The position numbers and the translations under genes were made by a program. This document shows, in pieces, positions 17,435 through 25,590 of a DNA stretch of 64,000 bases; the stretch's first letter is position 1, and each line of letters opens with the position of its first letter. Source of the stretch: Rhodovastum sp963714255 (lineage in GTDB: Bacteria; Pseudomonadota; Alphaproteobacteria; Acetobacterales; Acetobacteraceae); assembly GCA_963714255.1 (NCBI GenBank), contig CAVQNU010000016.1:124001-188000 (forward strand), in the 5' to 3' direction. The notes beneath the pieces were generated by a model. It ran no database searches. It was not told where the DNA came from and saw only the letters and a list, made by a program, of their open reading frames with translations.

Positions 17435-18057
17435 TGGCCATGACGAACGCACCCATGTCTCCTGCGCCGCCGCCAACCGCCGGCAAGCTTACCGGCGACC
17501 TCGCGCGCGTGCTGGCGCATGTGCAGCTCGATGCGCAGGGATCGGCCGCACTTGCCGGCTGCGCGGGCACCGCCGAGGCGCTGGACCGGCTTGAGCGCGG
17601 CGGCTTCCTGATCGAGGCGACGCGGCTGATCGCGCATGCCCTGCCGGCGCGCGAGGCGGTGTGGTGGGCGTGCATGTGCGCTCGCCACACCGCCGCCTCC
17701 GGCGCCGATCCGGCGGCCGGGGCGGTGGTCCGCGCGGCGGCGGAGGAATGGGTGCGGCGGCAGACCGACGCGCAGCGGCGCGCGGCCATGCGGGAAGCCG
17801 AAGCAGCTGGCTTCAGCAGCGCGGAGGCCTGGGCCGCGGTCGCGGCGTTCTGGAGCGGTGATTCGATGGCGCCGCCGGAGGCGCCCAAAGTGCCGCCGCA
17901 GCCGCACTTCACCGGCCTCGCGGTGGCCGGTGCGGTGGCCATCGCCGCTGCCCGCGGCGAGGCGACGCGGCGCGAGGCACGGCTCCGCCGCTTCCTGATT
18001 GCGGGGAGGGACATCGCCGCCGGCGGGGCCGGACGCATCGAGCCGGAGACCGGTTGA
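17434..18057 (+). CDS. Uncharacterised protein between vgrG and PAAR (DUF6931-like)
   Basis: The ATG at 17434 overlaps the vgrG stop by one base and the product is 207 aa. It is Ala-rich and helical, with AREAVWWACMCARH near residue 75, AAEEWVRRQTDAQRRAAMREAE near 105, GFSSAEAWAAVAAFWSGDSMAPP and a conserved-looking LAVAGAVAIAAARGE towards the end. I believe it belongs with proteins annotated DUF6931 that sit beside vgrG, but cannot check. There is no signal peptide. Its placement between spike and PAAR tip suggests an adaptor or chaperone that loads cargo; an effector role is also possible. Confidence 0.75.
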   Translation: MAMTNAPMSPAPPPTAGKLTGDLARVLAHVQLDAQGSAALAGCAGTAEALDRLERGGFLIEATRLIAHALPAREAVWWACMCARHTAASGADPAAGAVVRAAAEEWVRRQTDAQRRAAMREAEAAGFSSAEAWAAVAAFWSGDSMAPPEAPKVPPQPHFTGLAVAGAVAIAAARGEATRREARLRRFLIAGRDIAAGGAGRIEPETG

Positions 18058-18347
18058 TGGGCCTGCCGGCGAGCCGCGTGACCGACATGCATGTCTGCCC
18101 GATGGTCACCGGCGTTGTGCCGCATGTCGGCGGCCCGATCCTTCCGCCCTGCTGCCCGACCGTGCTGATCGGCAGCCTTCCGGCCGCCCGCGTCGGCGAC
18201 ATGCTGACCTGCGTCGGACCGCCCGACACGATCGCGATGGGATCGTTCACCGTGCTGATCGGCGGCCAGCCGGCTGCCCGCATGACCAGCCTATGCGCCC
18301 ATGGCGGCATGGTTGTTCTTGGCTTTCCGACGGTGCTGATCGGCTGA
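18057..18347 (+). CDS. PAAR-domain protein, T6SS spike tip
   Basis: The ATG at 18057 overlaps the previous stop and gives 96 aa. The whole protein is a PAAR domain with the expected GLPASRVTDMHVCPM start, the PCCPTVLIGSLPAARVGD and FTVLIGGQPAARMTSLCAHGG repeats and His/Cys residues that can bind the stabilising metal. It sharpens the VgrG spike. It is a bare PAAR with no extension, so any effector must bind non-covalently. It is the last gene of the left T6SS half. Confidence 0.95.
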   Translation: MGLPASRVTDMHVCPMVTGVVPHVGGPILPPCCPTVLIGSLPAARVGDMLTCVGPPDTIAMGSFTVLIGGQPAARMTSLCAHGGMVVLGFPTVLIG

Positions 18348-18661
18348 GGGGCCGGGGCCATCGGGTGAAGGAAGCACGGCCGGGGCTCTGCCCAAGACTG
18401 TTCAACGTTATGAAATAGCGAGGGGCATGAGGAGGTTGTCGATGCCTGCGCGGGCGGCGCGGCAAGAACACTCCGGGATCTGGTACGGAATCGGTGCGAA
18501 TTGGCGCAAGATCCGGGATGGAGAAAATGGGGGGAGTCGTGAGCATAAAAGGAACAATTTGATGATTGGATTCGTGTTCTCCTGCTTCGGCGTAAGAAAA
18601 GGCGATGATTTCGGCCCGAACTGAACGATGATTTCCGAAATTCCTCAACTCCGACAGGCTT
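18348..18661. other. Gap after PAAR with a degenerate repeat; no convincing gene
   Basis: The first part holds a decayed half copy of the palindromic repeat. A 65-codon open frame at 18427-18624 (plus) has no recognisable motif, no ribosome binding site of note and a composition unlike neighbouring genes, so I treat it as chance. The stretch 18500-18650 is less GC-rich than its surroundings, and the end lies next to the mechanosensitive-channel gene on the other strand. Confidence 0.5.
18363..18405 (+). repeat. Dispersed palindromic repeat, copy 4 (degenerate half copy)
   Basis: GTGAAGGAAGCACGGCCGGGGCTCTGCCCAAG resembles the left arm of the other copies (GGAAGCAAGGCCAGGGCTCTGCCCTGG) with several changes and then loses similarity. 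There is no matching right arm. Confidence 0.6.
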
Positions 18662-20149
18662 CTAGCCTTGGAAAAAGGCGCGGATACGGTCCGCCACGCG
18701 GCGCAGGGCGCGGAGCGGGTCGGTTTCCAACTCCGCAGTTTCGGGCATTGACATCATTCGCCGCAGTTCCCGGTTCGCGTCGTCGAGGCGCAAAATCTCC
18801 CGCGCGACCGAGTCCACCACCTCGGGATGCGCCGCGATCAGAGCGGCCAGGCTGGCCTTGTCGAATTCCGCGAGGGTGACCGGCCCATACGCCCGCACCG
18901 TGGCGAAGCGCGGCGCGCCCGTCAGCGCCGACATGTGGCCGAATACGTCGCCGGCTTTATGCGTGTAGATCTCGTGTTCTTCTCCGGATGGGCCGGACAG
19001 GCGGACGCTCACGTCCCCCTCCAGCAGCAGGAACATGGACGCGCCGTCCTCGCCCTCACGAATGATCCGCTCTCCCGCCGCGTAGTCGAGGATGCGCGCC
19101 CGCTCGGCGAGCCCGGCCAACTCGGAGGCGGGGACACCGCCCCAGAGTCGGGATTGGCGCAGCAGCGTGGCGAGCCGTGTGGCGTTCGTGGCGAGCGCTT
19201 CCGGCATGTAGGCAGACGCCGCGTCCGGCCGTGCCAACTGGCGGCGGTGAACGGACACCGGCAGGCCGGCGCGGCGGAAAGCGTACCATAATGCCTGCCC
19301 CACCTCGTCCCTGCGGAGAATGTAGAAATTGGGATCGCGATGCCAGAACAGCGCCTCGTACAAGACGCCACGCTCGTCGAAATTCTTGAACAGGACCAGG
19401 GGTGCCGGCGTGCGCAACACGTTCTCCAGCCCCTCCATCGCCGCCAGCGCGACGGCGCGCACCCGACCCGGCGGAACCTCGGGCTCCACCACGAAGGGAA
19501 TGGCGTGGCGCAGGCTGTCGGTCAACGTCCGCAGGTTGGTCAGCCGCGCCGCCGCGACCAGTGTGTTCGGGAGCGTGACCAGCGTGCCGTCGTAGGTTCG
19601 CAGCGTCACCGCCCGCCAGTCGGCCTGCGTGACGCGGCCCCACACGCCTTCGACCTGCAGGCTGTCGCCGATCCGAAACGGGCGGGAGAGGTTCAGCGCC
19701 AGACCGGCGAAGACCTGGCCGAGCGTCTGCTGTGCCGAAACACCGAGAACGATGGCGACCACGCCCAACGTCGTCACGACGGCGCTGACGTTGAAGCCGA
19801 GCACCAACCCGGCAACCGCCAGCCCGGTGAGGGCGTAGCCGCCGGCCGAAGACAGGCCGATGACGATTTCCGGCACGCGCGAACGTCCGTCCTCGCCGAG
19901 ACGCCCGTACCAGAGATAGCGCCGGATCGCCGCATCGGCAGCGAAGGCACATGCGAAGGCCGCCAGAGTCGGGAGCCCCTTTGCGAGCGCTGCCGGCGGC
20001 ATTTTTGGGAAGGTTCCGGGCGGCAGCCGCGCCAGAATGACGCTCGCGATCAGCAGCGGCGCGGCAAGGCTCATGCTGATCCAGACGCGGCGAGCTCCAT
20101 ACGGCAGGCGGGGTGCCTCGCCGTGCGCGGCCGACGCCGGGGGGCTCAT
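18662..20149 (-). CDS. MscS-family mechanosensitive channel fused to a cyclic-nucleotide-binding domain
   Basis: The 495-aa inner-membrane protein starts at the ATG at 20149, whose ATGA overlaps the stop of the upstream patatin remnant. Hydrophobic segments lie near residues 25-45, 57-75 and 100-150; the last contains the MscS pore helix (VLGVSAQQTLGQVFAGLALNL) and is followed by the beta domain signature FRIGDSLQVEGVWGRV and TYDGTLVTLPNTLV. From about residue 345 a CNB/Crp-like domain follows (ILDYAAGERIIREGEDGASM, FLLLEGDVSVRL, GDVFGHMSALTGAPRFATV). In the phosphate-binding cassette, His replaces the usual Glu after FG, so ligand binding may be altered. Likely an osmotic or ligand-modulated channel. 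Confidence 0.9.
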   Translation of the reverse strand: MSPPASAAHGEAPRLPYGARRVWISMSLAAPLLIASVILARLPPGTFPKMPPAALAKGLPTLAAFACAFAADAAIRRYLWYGRLGEDGRSRVPEIVIGLSSAGGYALTGLAVAGLVLGFNVSAVVTTLGVVAIVLGVSAQQTLGQVFAGLALNLSRPFRIGDSLQVEGVWGRVTQADWRAVTLRTYDGTLVTLPNTLVAAARLTNLRTLTDSLRHAIPFVVEPEVPPGRVRAVALAAMEGLENVLRTPAPLVLFKNFDERGVLYEALFWHRDPNFYILRRDEVGQALWYAFRRAGLPVSVHRRQLARPDAASAYMPEALATNATRLATLLRQSRLWGGVPASELAGLAERARILDYAAGERIIREGEDGASMFLLLEGDVSVRLSGPSGEEHEIYTHKAGDVFGHMSALTGAPRFATVRAYGPVTLAEFDKASLAALIAAHPEVVDSVAREILRLDDANRELRRMMSMPETAELETDPLRALRRVADRIRAFFQG

Positions 20150-20770
20150 GTCAGCGCCTCGGCGCAGCTGCCGCGGAACATGGAGGCGAGATCGGCCGTG
20201 CTGTGTTGACCGATCGAATCGACATGCCGGTTGGTCCACTTGCCGGCAGTACGCCGGCCGTTATCGCGCAACAGGATGAGGAATTCCCATCCGGTGCGGA
20301 AGCTGGAGGAGGCGCTGAGCGACGCCATCGCGTTGTTCGCATCGATGATGTGGATAGGCATGTCGCGGTATTCCCGGCTGGCGAGCTTGCCCTCCATCAC
20401 GCGCCGGTGGGTCAGCTGGATGGTGGCGAGGTCTTGCAGTAGCGACGCGCCGACGGTGATTTCATTGACGCGGTTGAGGATCTCGCGAGCGGAGCACGGC
20501 GTGCCCCGCCGCACCAGCGGATTGATCTGCGCGACGGCGATGCCGGCACAGCTTCTGCCATCGATGAGCGGAAAGAGCGCCGGGTTGCCTATGGCGCCCC
20601 CGTCCCAACAGGGCGCGCCATCGATGGTGACGGCGTAGGGTATGAAGGGCAGGCAGGCCCAAGGCCATGACCACATTGAGGGTGATCTCCTCGCGGCCGG
20701 TGAAACGGTACGGCGCCATCGGATGGGACGGCGCGGTCAGCGGCATCGCGTATGCGGTGCGGCGGGCCTA
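20146..20770 (-). pseudogene. Patatin-like phospholipase remnant (C-terminal half, frameshifted)
   Basis: Only the second half of a patatin-like protein is present. One frame encodes FTGREEITLNVVMA, and another continues with ACLPFIPYAVTIDGAPCWDGG, GNPALFPLIDG and a C-terminus to the stop at 20146. The frames switch near 20657-20664, where one extra base interrupts a GCC-TCG-GCC-TGC type sequence. The oxyanion loop and GXSXG nucleophile motif that should lie upstream are absent; instead an intact patatin gene ends at 20779. This looks like a decayed tandem relative of that gene. The DGG motif (WDGG) is still readable. Confidence 0.8.
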
Positions 20771-20778
20771 CGCGACCT

Positions 20779-21978
20779 TCATCGTCTGTTTCTTCCGCCG
20801 GCGCTTATCGGCAATGCGCGGCGACGCTGCTCGCGCAGTTCCCGCAGCACATCGAACGCGCGCGCCCCGGTCTCCGGCGGCATCGGTTCAAGCCACGGCG
20901 AGGCGGCCAGGGTGGCGCGCGCATCCGCCAGTCCGTCCGCCCAGCGCGCCTGCATCGTTGCGCGGCTGAACTCATAGTCCTTGGAATGCCCCTGGCCGTC
21001 GTCGGGCTGGTAGACCAGCTGCACGATGTCCATCGTGGTGACGCAACCGAACGCGTACAGCCGCTGCGCCGCCGGCAGGGCGCGCAGCTCCTGCGGCAGC
21101 GCCTCCCACAACATGTTGATGTCGTGCCGCACGTCGTGCATCGTCTTGAAGGTTGTCGTGCTGGCGCGGGTCCGGCTGGAATAGCGGATGTCCTTGTCGC
21201 GCTCGGCCACGGCTTCCAGGTTGTCGGGCAGCGGACCGGCGGCGTGGAACAGATCCACCTGAAAGGTCAGCCGGCTGCGACGGGGGACGTATTCCAGCAC
21301 GTATTTCAGCGGCGTGTTGGACACCAGCCCGCCATCCCAGTAGTATTCGCCGTCGATCTCCACGGCGGGAAAGCCCGGCGGCAGGGCGCCGCTGGCCATG
21401 ATGTGCTCCGCCCGGATGGCGGTATTTTCGTTGTCGAAATAGGCGAAATTGCCGGTCCGCACATTCACCGCACCGACGCTGAAGCGGATTTCGCGGGCGT
21501 TGATGCGATCGAAATCCACCAGCCGCTCCAGCGTGCTCTTTAGCGCCGACGTATCGTAGAAGCTTGTCGGCGCCGTGCCGGACATCCAGCCCAACATCCA
21601 GTCAGTTGCCGGCCGCGGCGCGAAAAACCCTGGCTGGCCGAACAGCAGTGCGGCCAGCGAACTCAGCGGCCGGTGGTCGTGCGTCACGCCGCCGGTCCCG
21701 CCGCCGGGCAGGCCGGGGAAGAAGGGCGGCGTCGTGGTGATACCGTCCCAGAAGGCGCGCAGCCGCTCGAGCCGCTTCTGCGGCGCATTGCCGGCGATGA
21801 TGGCGGCGTTGATGGCACCGATCGAAATGCCGGCGACCCAGTCGGGCAGGTATTGCGAGCTGGACAGCGCCTCATAGACGCCGGCCTGATAGCTCCCGAG
21901 GGCGCCGCCGCCTTGCAGCACGAGCGCCACCTTCTTGTCATACGCTGCCGGCCGCGCCAACTCGCGGGCAGTGGACAT
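20779..21978 (-). CDS. Patatin-like phospholipase (DUF3734 type)
   Basis: The ATG at 21978 with GGAGG six bases upstream gives 399 aa. Motifs of a patatin Ser-Asp dyad hydrolase are complete: the oxyanion loop QGGGALGSYQAG (about 25), the nucleophile motif GISIG (about 50) and the Asp motif YWDGG (about 220). The C-terminal third (SSRTRASTTTFKTMHDVRHD, KDYEFSRATMQARWADGLAD) fits the DUF3734 extension. In many proteobacteria this family sits next to a 3-hydroxybutyrate dehydrogenase gene, as it does here (11 bases apart), which points to polyhydroxyalkanoate or lipid turnover rather than toxin action. Confidence 0.92.
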   Translation of the reverse strand: MSTARELARPAAYDKKVALVLQGGGALGSYQAGVYEALSSSQYLPDWVAGISIGAINAAIIAGNAPQKRLERLRAFWDGITTTPPFFPGLPGGGTGGVTHDHRPLSSLAALLFGQPGFFAPRPATDWMLGWMSGTAPTSFYDTSALKSTLERLVDFDRINAREIRFSVGAVNVRTGNFAYFDNENTAIRAEHIMASGALPPGFPAVEIDGEYYWDGGLVSNTPLKYVLEYVPRRSRLTFQVDLFHAAGPLPDNLEAVAERDKDIRYSSRTRASTTTFKTMHDVRHDINMLWEALPQELRALPAAQRLYAFGCVTTMDIVQLVYQPDDGQGHSKDYEFSRATMQARWADGLADARATLAASPWLEPMPPETGARAFDVLRELREQRRRALPISAGGRNRR

Positions 21979-21989
21979 GTGATCCTCCC

Positions 21990-22820
21990 TCATCGCGCCG
22001 TCCAGCCACCGTCCACGGTGATCGCCGCACCGGTGATCGACGCGGCTTCCGGGCTGCACAGGAATGCCACCGTCCCGGCCACCTCCTCAATGGTGGCGAA
22101 ACGCTTCGTCGGCTGCTCGGCCAGCATGATCGTGCGGATCACCTGCTCTTGCGGGATGCCGTGCGCGGCGGCCTGCGCTGCCACCTGCCGCTCGACTAGC
22201 GGGGTCCACACATAGCCCGGGCAGACCGCATTGCAGGTCACCCCCGCTTCCGCCGCCTCCAGCGCCGTCACCTTGGTAAACCCGACCACGCCGTGCTTGG
22301 CGGCGACATAAGCGCCCTTGAACGGCGAAGCCACCAGCCCGTGCGCGGACGCGATGTTGACGATCCGCCCCCAGCCCCGCCGCTTCATCTCCGGCAGCAC
22401 CGCCTGGGTGGCGTGGAAGACAGCGGTCAGGTTCACCGCCAGGATCGCGTTCCATTTCTCCACCGGGAACGTGTCTATTGGCTCGACATGCTGGATGCCG
22501 GCATTGTTGACCAGGATGTCCACCGGGCCCATGGCGCGCGCGGTGCGCTCCACCATGTCGTGGATGGCCTGTGCAACCGACAGGTCGGCGTCGTCGTAGG
22601 TTACCGAGACGTCGTGTTCGGCCGCGAGCGATTGACAAAGCCCGGCGATCTCCTCGCGGTCGCCGAAGCCGTTGAGAACGATCATGGCGCCGCGCGCCGC
22701 CAGCCCCCGGGCGATGCCGAGTCCGATGCCGCTGGTCGAGCCGGTGACGATCGCCACCCGCCCCTCCAGCGGACGCGCCGCCTCTCGCGCCAGGCCGGCG
22801 GCCTGCATGATGTTGCTCAT
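21990..22820 (-). CDS. bdhA: 3-Hydroxybutyrate dehydrogenase (SDR family)
   Basis: This 276-aa short-chain dehydrogenase oxidises (R)-3-hydroxybutyrate to acetoacetate with NAD+. The nucleotide-binding TGSTSGIGLGIA is near residue 27, NNAGIQHVEPIDTFP near 107, the catalytic Ser in IASAHGLVASPFKGAY and Tyr/Lys in YVAAKHGVVGFTKV. The IQHVEPI and HGLVASPFK segments are typical of bacterial BdhA. The ATG at 22820 has AGAGGG upstream. It heads an operon with the patatin gene and is divergent from a LysR regulator that probably controls it. Confidence 0.93.
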   Translation of the reverse strand: MSNIMQAAGLAREAARPLEGRVAIVTGSTSGIGLGIARGLAARGAMIVLNGFGDREEIAGLCQSLAAEHDVSVTYDDADLSVAQAIHDMVERTARAMGPVDILVNNAGIQHVEPIDTFPVEKWNAILAVNLTAVFHATQAVLPEMKRRGWGRIVNIASAHGLVASPFKGAYVAAKHGVVGFTKVTALEAAEAGVTCNAVCPGYVWTPLVERQVAAQAAAHGIPQEQVIRTIMLAEQPTKRFATIEEVAGTVAFLCSPEAASITGAAITVDGGWTAR

Positions 22821-22995
22821 TTTTGTTGCCCTCTGCTACAGGCAGATGATCCGCCCGACACCGCCACGCTATCCGTGCCGCGCCGGTGCTTGCCAATGCC
22901 GCTGCCTGATCGATTGAATGACCCGCTGTAATGCCCGGCCCGTGGGCGAGTTCTCTCCGCAGGATCGGATCACCGCGCAACAGAACAGGCATGTC
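22821..22995. promoter_or_regulatory. Divergent bdhA / lysR control region
   Basis: The 175 bases between the two starts must hold both promoters and the LysR operator. I see no clean T-N11-A LysR box by eye and no obvious -35/-10 pair. Confidence 0.4.
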
Positions 22996-23919
22996 ATGGA
23001 ACTGACCGAGATCCGCTATTTTCTGGCGCTCTGCCGCACGCTCAATTTCACCCGTGCCGCCGAGCAGTGCAGCGTCACGCAGCCTGCCCTGACCAGGGCG
23101 ATCCAGAGGATGGAAGAAGAGCTCGGCGGGCTGCTGTTTTCGCGCGAACGCGGCAACACGCACCTTACCGAGCTTGGCCGGCTGCTGGAGCCGCAATTCG
23201 CCGCCATGACCGACCATGCCGAGACCGCGAAGCGTCTGGCCGGGCGCTTCCTGCGGCTGGAAGGGGCGCAGATGACGGTGGGCGTCATGTGCACCATCGG
23301 GCCGCTGCGCTTCGTGGGCTTCCTCGACCGCTTCCGCGCCGCCCATCCGGGCGTGGACATCACGCTGGTCGACGCGGTGCCGGCGCAGCTGAGCGAGCGC
23401 CTGCTCACGGGGGAGATCGACGTTGCCGTGATGGCCCGGCCCGCGGGCTTCGAAGCGCCGCTGCAGCCGCAGCCGCTCTATACCGAGCGTTTCGTGATCG
23501 CCTGCGCCATGACCCACCGCTTTGCCGGGCGAAACATCGTGGAGATGGCTGACCTGGAGGGCGAAATCTACCTGCAGCGCATCAACTGCGAATTCCGCGA
23601 CTGCCTCGCCGAGCGGCTGGCGGCGTGCGGCACCAGTATCGCGCGCTCGTACCGCAGCGAGCGGGAGGACTGGATCCAGACCATGGCGGCGGCCGGCATG
23701 GGCGTCTGCTTCCTGCCGGAATTCACCGCCGCCGTGCCGGGCCTGGTGACCAGGCACGTGGTCGACCCGGAGGTGGCGCGCGAGGTCTGCCTGGTGACGG
23801 TCGCCGGCCGACGCTGGTCCGCCCCGGTGGCGGCATTCGTCAGGGCTGCGCGCGCCCATGAATGGTCGATCATGCCAGCCATTCCGGCACCCTCATTGCC
23901 CGTGCACGGCATGGCGTAG
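22996..23919 (+). CDS. LysR-family transcriptional regulator
   Basis: The ATG at 22996 gives 307 aa starting MELTEIRYFLALCRTLNFTRAAEQC, the usual LysR beginning; a longer frame from 22918 adds residues without family character. The winged helix-turn-helix covers residues 1-60 (SVTQPALTRAIQRMEEELGG is the recognition region). The periplasmic-binding-like effector domain covers about 90-295. Divergence from bdhA, with a 175-base shared control region, suggests it regulates the bdhA-patatin operon in response to a small metabolite. Confidence 0.9.
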   Translation: MELTEIRYFLALCRTLNFTRAAEQCSVTQPALTRAIQRMEEELGGLLFSRERGNTHLTELGRLLEPQFAAMTDHAETAKRLAGRFLRLEGAQMTVGVMCTIGPLRFVGFLDRFRAAHPGVDITLVDAVPAQLSERLLTGEIDVAVMARPAGFEAPLQPQPLYTERFVIACAMTHRFAGRNIVEMADLEGEIYLQRINCEFRDCLAERLAACGTSIARSYRSEREDWIQTMAAAGMGVCFLPEFTAAVPGLVTRHVVDPEVAREVCLVTVAGRRWSAPVAAFVRAARAHEWSIMPAIPAPSLPVHGMA

Positions 23920-23942
23920 CCTGCCGCATCGCGAGGACAAGA

Positions 23943-24021
23943 AAACGAATAAAAGTTTTTGCTTCTTTTTTCAAAAAGAAGCCTTTATCTTTGTTCTTTT
24001 TTCATGAAATTTTATTCGTTT
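23943..24021. terminator. AT-rich nested inverted repeat with terminator hairpin
   Basis: An inner hairpin, GCTTCTTTTT (23961) with AAAAAGAAGC (23973), is followed by a pyrimidine-rich run. It is enclosed by a second inverted pair, AAACGAATAAAA at 23943 and TTTTATTCGTTT at 24010. The stretch is strikingly AT-rich against the surroundings. The inner part can terminate the lysR transcript on the plus strand. Confidence 0.7.
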
Positions 24022-24030
24022 AGGATTTCT

Positions 24031-24246
24031 TTACTGTCCGCGTCGTGTGGCCGTCGCCGCGGCACCAGTCAACCTGTCGGCAAAGCACTCGTCGCGTTTC
24101 ATCGCGCGCCGCAAGGCGAGCAGCCTCGCAAGCGAGGCCGCGTCATCGTCGTGCGTCGCCCGCTGCAACAGGATCTGCACGAACAGGTCGCGCTGGGCGT
24201 GGCTGCCGCCCAGGTAATGCCGCAGGTTTAGACTGTGCACGGACAT
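24031..24246 (-). pseudogene. Remnant of the C-terminus of a tetratricopeptide (TPR38-like) protein
   Basis: The frame encodes NLRHYLGGSHAQRDLFVQIL followed by LARLLALRRAMKRDE. The GGSHAQRDLF block is what I associate with the last repeat of the tetratricopeptide repeat protein 38 family. Nothing of the rest of that protein is present upstream, where tandem repeats begin. A short functional gene cannot be excluded (an ATG lies at 24246), but a leftover fragment is more likely. Confidence 0.45.
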
Positions 24247-24289
24247 TCCCGCCAATGCCGTTTCCTTATCCAGAGCATGCCTCCCATTG

Positions 24290-24325
24290 CACGGATCACG
24301 GCACGGATCACGGCACGGATCACGC
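24290..24325. repeat. Three tandem copies of a 12-bp unit
   Basis: The unit CACGGATCACGG occurs three times in a row, the last copy ending in C instead of G. Confidence 0.9.
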
Positions 24326-24450
24326 CGGTGCGACCGGCATGCGATGACGGCCGGGTATCCTGTCGATGACCGGGCGGCATTGGCCATCGACGCGGCACGA
24401 CCGCTACGGTCACGCCGTCCGCAAACGTGCAGCCGGAGGTCTCGACGGTG

Positions 24451-24666
24451 ATGTCAATGGCGCTGTACCACGCGGTTCTGACCTACGCGATGGTCGGCGC
24501 GACGGTGGCGATTGGCTTCGTTCTGGCGGGCGGTGACCGGGTTGGCCCGGCCGCACGTCGGGCCCTTGCGTTCCGCCCGTTGCTGCTGTCCGGGGCGGCC
24601 CAGTTAGGGCCTGTGGTGCTGGCGCGCTGGATCGCAACCGCACGCCAGCGCGGGCGAGGCTCATGA
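24451..24666 (+). CDS. Small membrane protein of a four-gene cluster
   Basis: The 71-aa product from the ATG at 24451 (MSMALYHAVLTYAMVGATVA) has one strong transmembrane helix near residues 7-27 and a second weaker hydrophobic stretch around 43-60. An in-frame start at 24427 adds eight residues. I do not recognise a named family, although similar small proteins occur beside ferric-reductase-like membrane proteins. Its stop overlaps the next start (ATGATG). Confidence 0.55.
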   Translation: MSMALYHAVLTYAMVGATVAIGFVLAGGDRVGPAARRALAFRPLLLSGAAQLGPVVLARWIATARQRGRGS

Positions 24667-24812
24667 TGCGTCGCCGCCATCGCTTGCCGCATCGGCGGAT
24701 CTGGGCCGTTCTGGCCACGCTGCTGCCGCTTCTCCTGCTTGGCGCGCTGGCGCTTTGCCGCGACGGGCCACTCGAGGCGCCGTCGGTCCGCCTGTCGGAG
24801 GCATTGCGGTGA
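24663..24812 (+). CDS. Very small single-span membrane protein
   Basis: A 49-codon gene: a basic N-terminus (MMRRRHRLPHRRIW), one transmembrane helix (AVLATLLPLLLLGALAL) and a short polar tail ending VRLSEALR. The start overlaps the preceding stop by ATGA, and its own TGA overlaps the GTG of the next gene, so it is embedded in a coupled chain, which is the main reason to believe it. Confidence 0.55.
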   Translation: MMRRRHRLPHRRIWAVLATLLPLLLLGALALCRDGPLEAPSVRLSEALR

Positions 24813-25366
24813 GCGCCGACTACAAGCCGGTCAGCTGGACGCGCAGCAAGGCCGTCTACGACAGCGTGGCGCTGGGGGGAATTGTGTTTTACCTGCTGGC
24901 CTTCCTGTGGATCGGTCCGCGCCGGCAGAGCGTGACATTGCCGCCGGACGCGCCGACCATGGCGGCGAAGGCATACGGAAGCTGCGCTTTTCTGATGTTT
25001 ACGCTGGTGCTGTGCATCGGTCCGCTGGCGCGTCGTGACACGCGGCTTCTGCCGTTGCTCGACAACCGCCGGCCCCTCGGCGTCATGACATGCGCCGTCG
25101 CGGCGGGGCACATGCTCGCCGTGCTGAACTGGTATTTCGCCTTCAGCCCGACGCCGCGGCTGGCCGGTGGCCTCCCGCCGGTACTGGTGACCACGAACCC
25201 GGTCGAAGGCCCGACCTTCCTGCTGCTGGCCGACGCCGATGGCGGTCCGATGCCGGAGGCGCTGCGGCCGCTGGTCGCGGCGCGGTTGATGCTTGAGGGT
25301 GCGGTCGAACGGCACGGCGACCTGCTCGTGCTGCTTGTCGCGCCCGCCGGGGTGCATCCGCTGTGA
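24809..25366 (+). CDS. Ferric-reductase-like membrane protein, apparently shortened
   Basis: From the GTG at 24809 the product is 185 aa. Residues 15-110 look like the first half of a ferric-reductase-like transmembrane domain (LGGIVFYLLAFLWIGPRR, then MFTLVLCIGPLARRDTRLLP, LLDNRRPLGVMTCAVAAGHM). After LVTTNP, where such proteins usually continue with more heme-binding helices, the sequence changes to a soluble segment (ARLMLEGAVERHGDLLVLLV) and stops. One or more heme ligands of the usual domain are therefore missing. It may be the product of an internal deletion that fused two genes in frame. Confidence 0.6.
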   Translation: MSADYKPVSWTRSKAVYDSVALGGIVFYLLAFLWIGPRRQSVTLPPDAPTMAAKAYGSCAFLMFTLVLCIGPLARRDTRLLPLLDNRRPLGVMTCAVAAGHMLAVLNWYFAFSPTPRLAGGLPPVLVTTNPVEGPTFLLLADADGGPMPEALRPLVAARLMLEGAVERHGDLLVLLVAPAGVHPL

Positions 25367-25572
25367 CCGCGCTCCTGCGCGTCGCCGCGGTGCTGCTGGC
25401 CTCGGCCGGATGCTGGATGGTGTGGATGCTCGGCGGGATGCTGGTGGCGCTCGCCGGCCTCGACGATCTCGACCTGATCGGTCGGACCGTCCTGATCTTC
25501 GCGTTCCTCTCCCTGTGCGAAGCCGTGCATGGGCGGGTCCGGTCCGTCTTGGACCCGTCGCGTCACCCCTAG
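25363..25572 (+). CDS. Small membrane protein, last of the four-gene cluster
   Basis: The GTG at 25363 overlaps the previous stop. The 69-aa product has two predicted membrane helices (LLRVAAVLLASAGCWMVWML and a second near LIGRTVLIFAFLSL). No family is recognised. The SDR gene follows after 18 bases. Confidence 0.5.
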   Translation: MTALLRVAAVLLASAGCWMVWMLGGMLVALAGLDDLDLIGRTVLIFAFLSLCEAVHGRVRSVLDPSRHP

Positions 25573-25590
25573 AAACAGGAGTCTCCTGCT

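Larger units (their letters stand above)
24022..24450. other. Degenerate gap with a tetratricopeptide remnant and 12-bp tandem repeats
   Basis: Apart from the remnant at 24031-24246 and the tandem repeat at 24290-24325, no plus- or minus-strand frame here looks like a gene. Several overlapping open frames exist only because of high GC. Confidence 0.5.

Noticed and set aside
18427..18624. 65-aa open frame after PAAR as a possible immunity gene
   Set aside because: No signal sequence, motif or ribosome binding site; composition differs from real neighbours.
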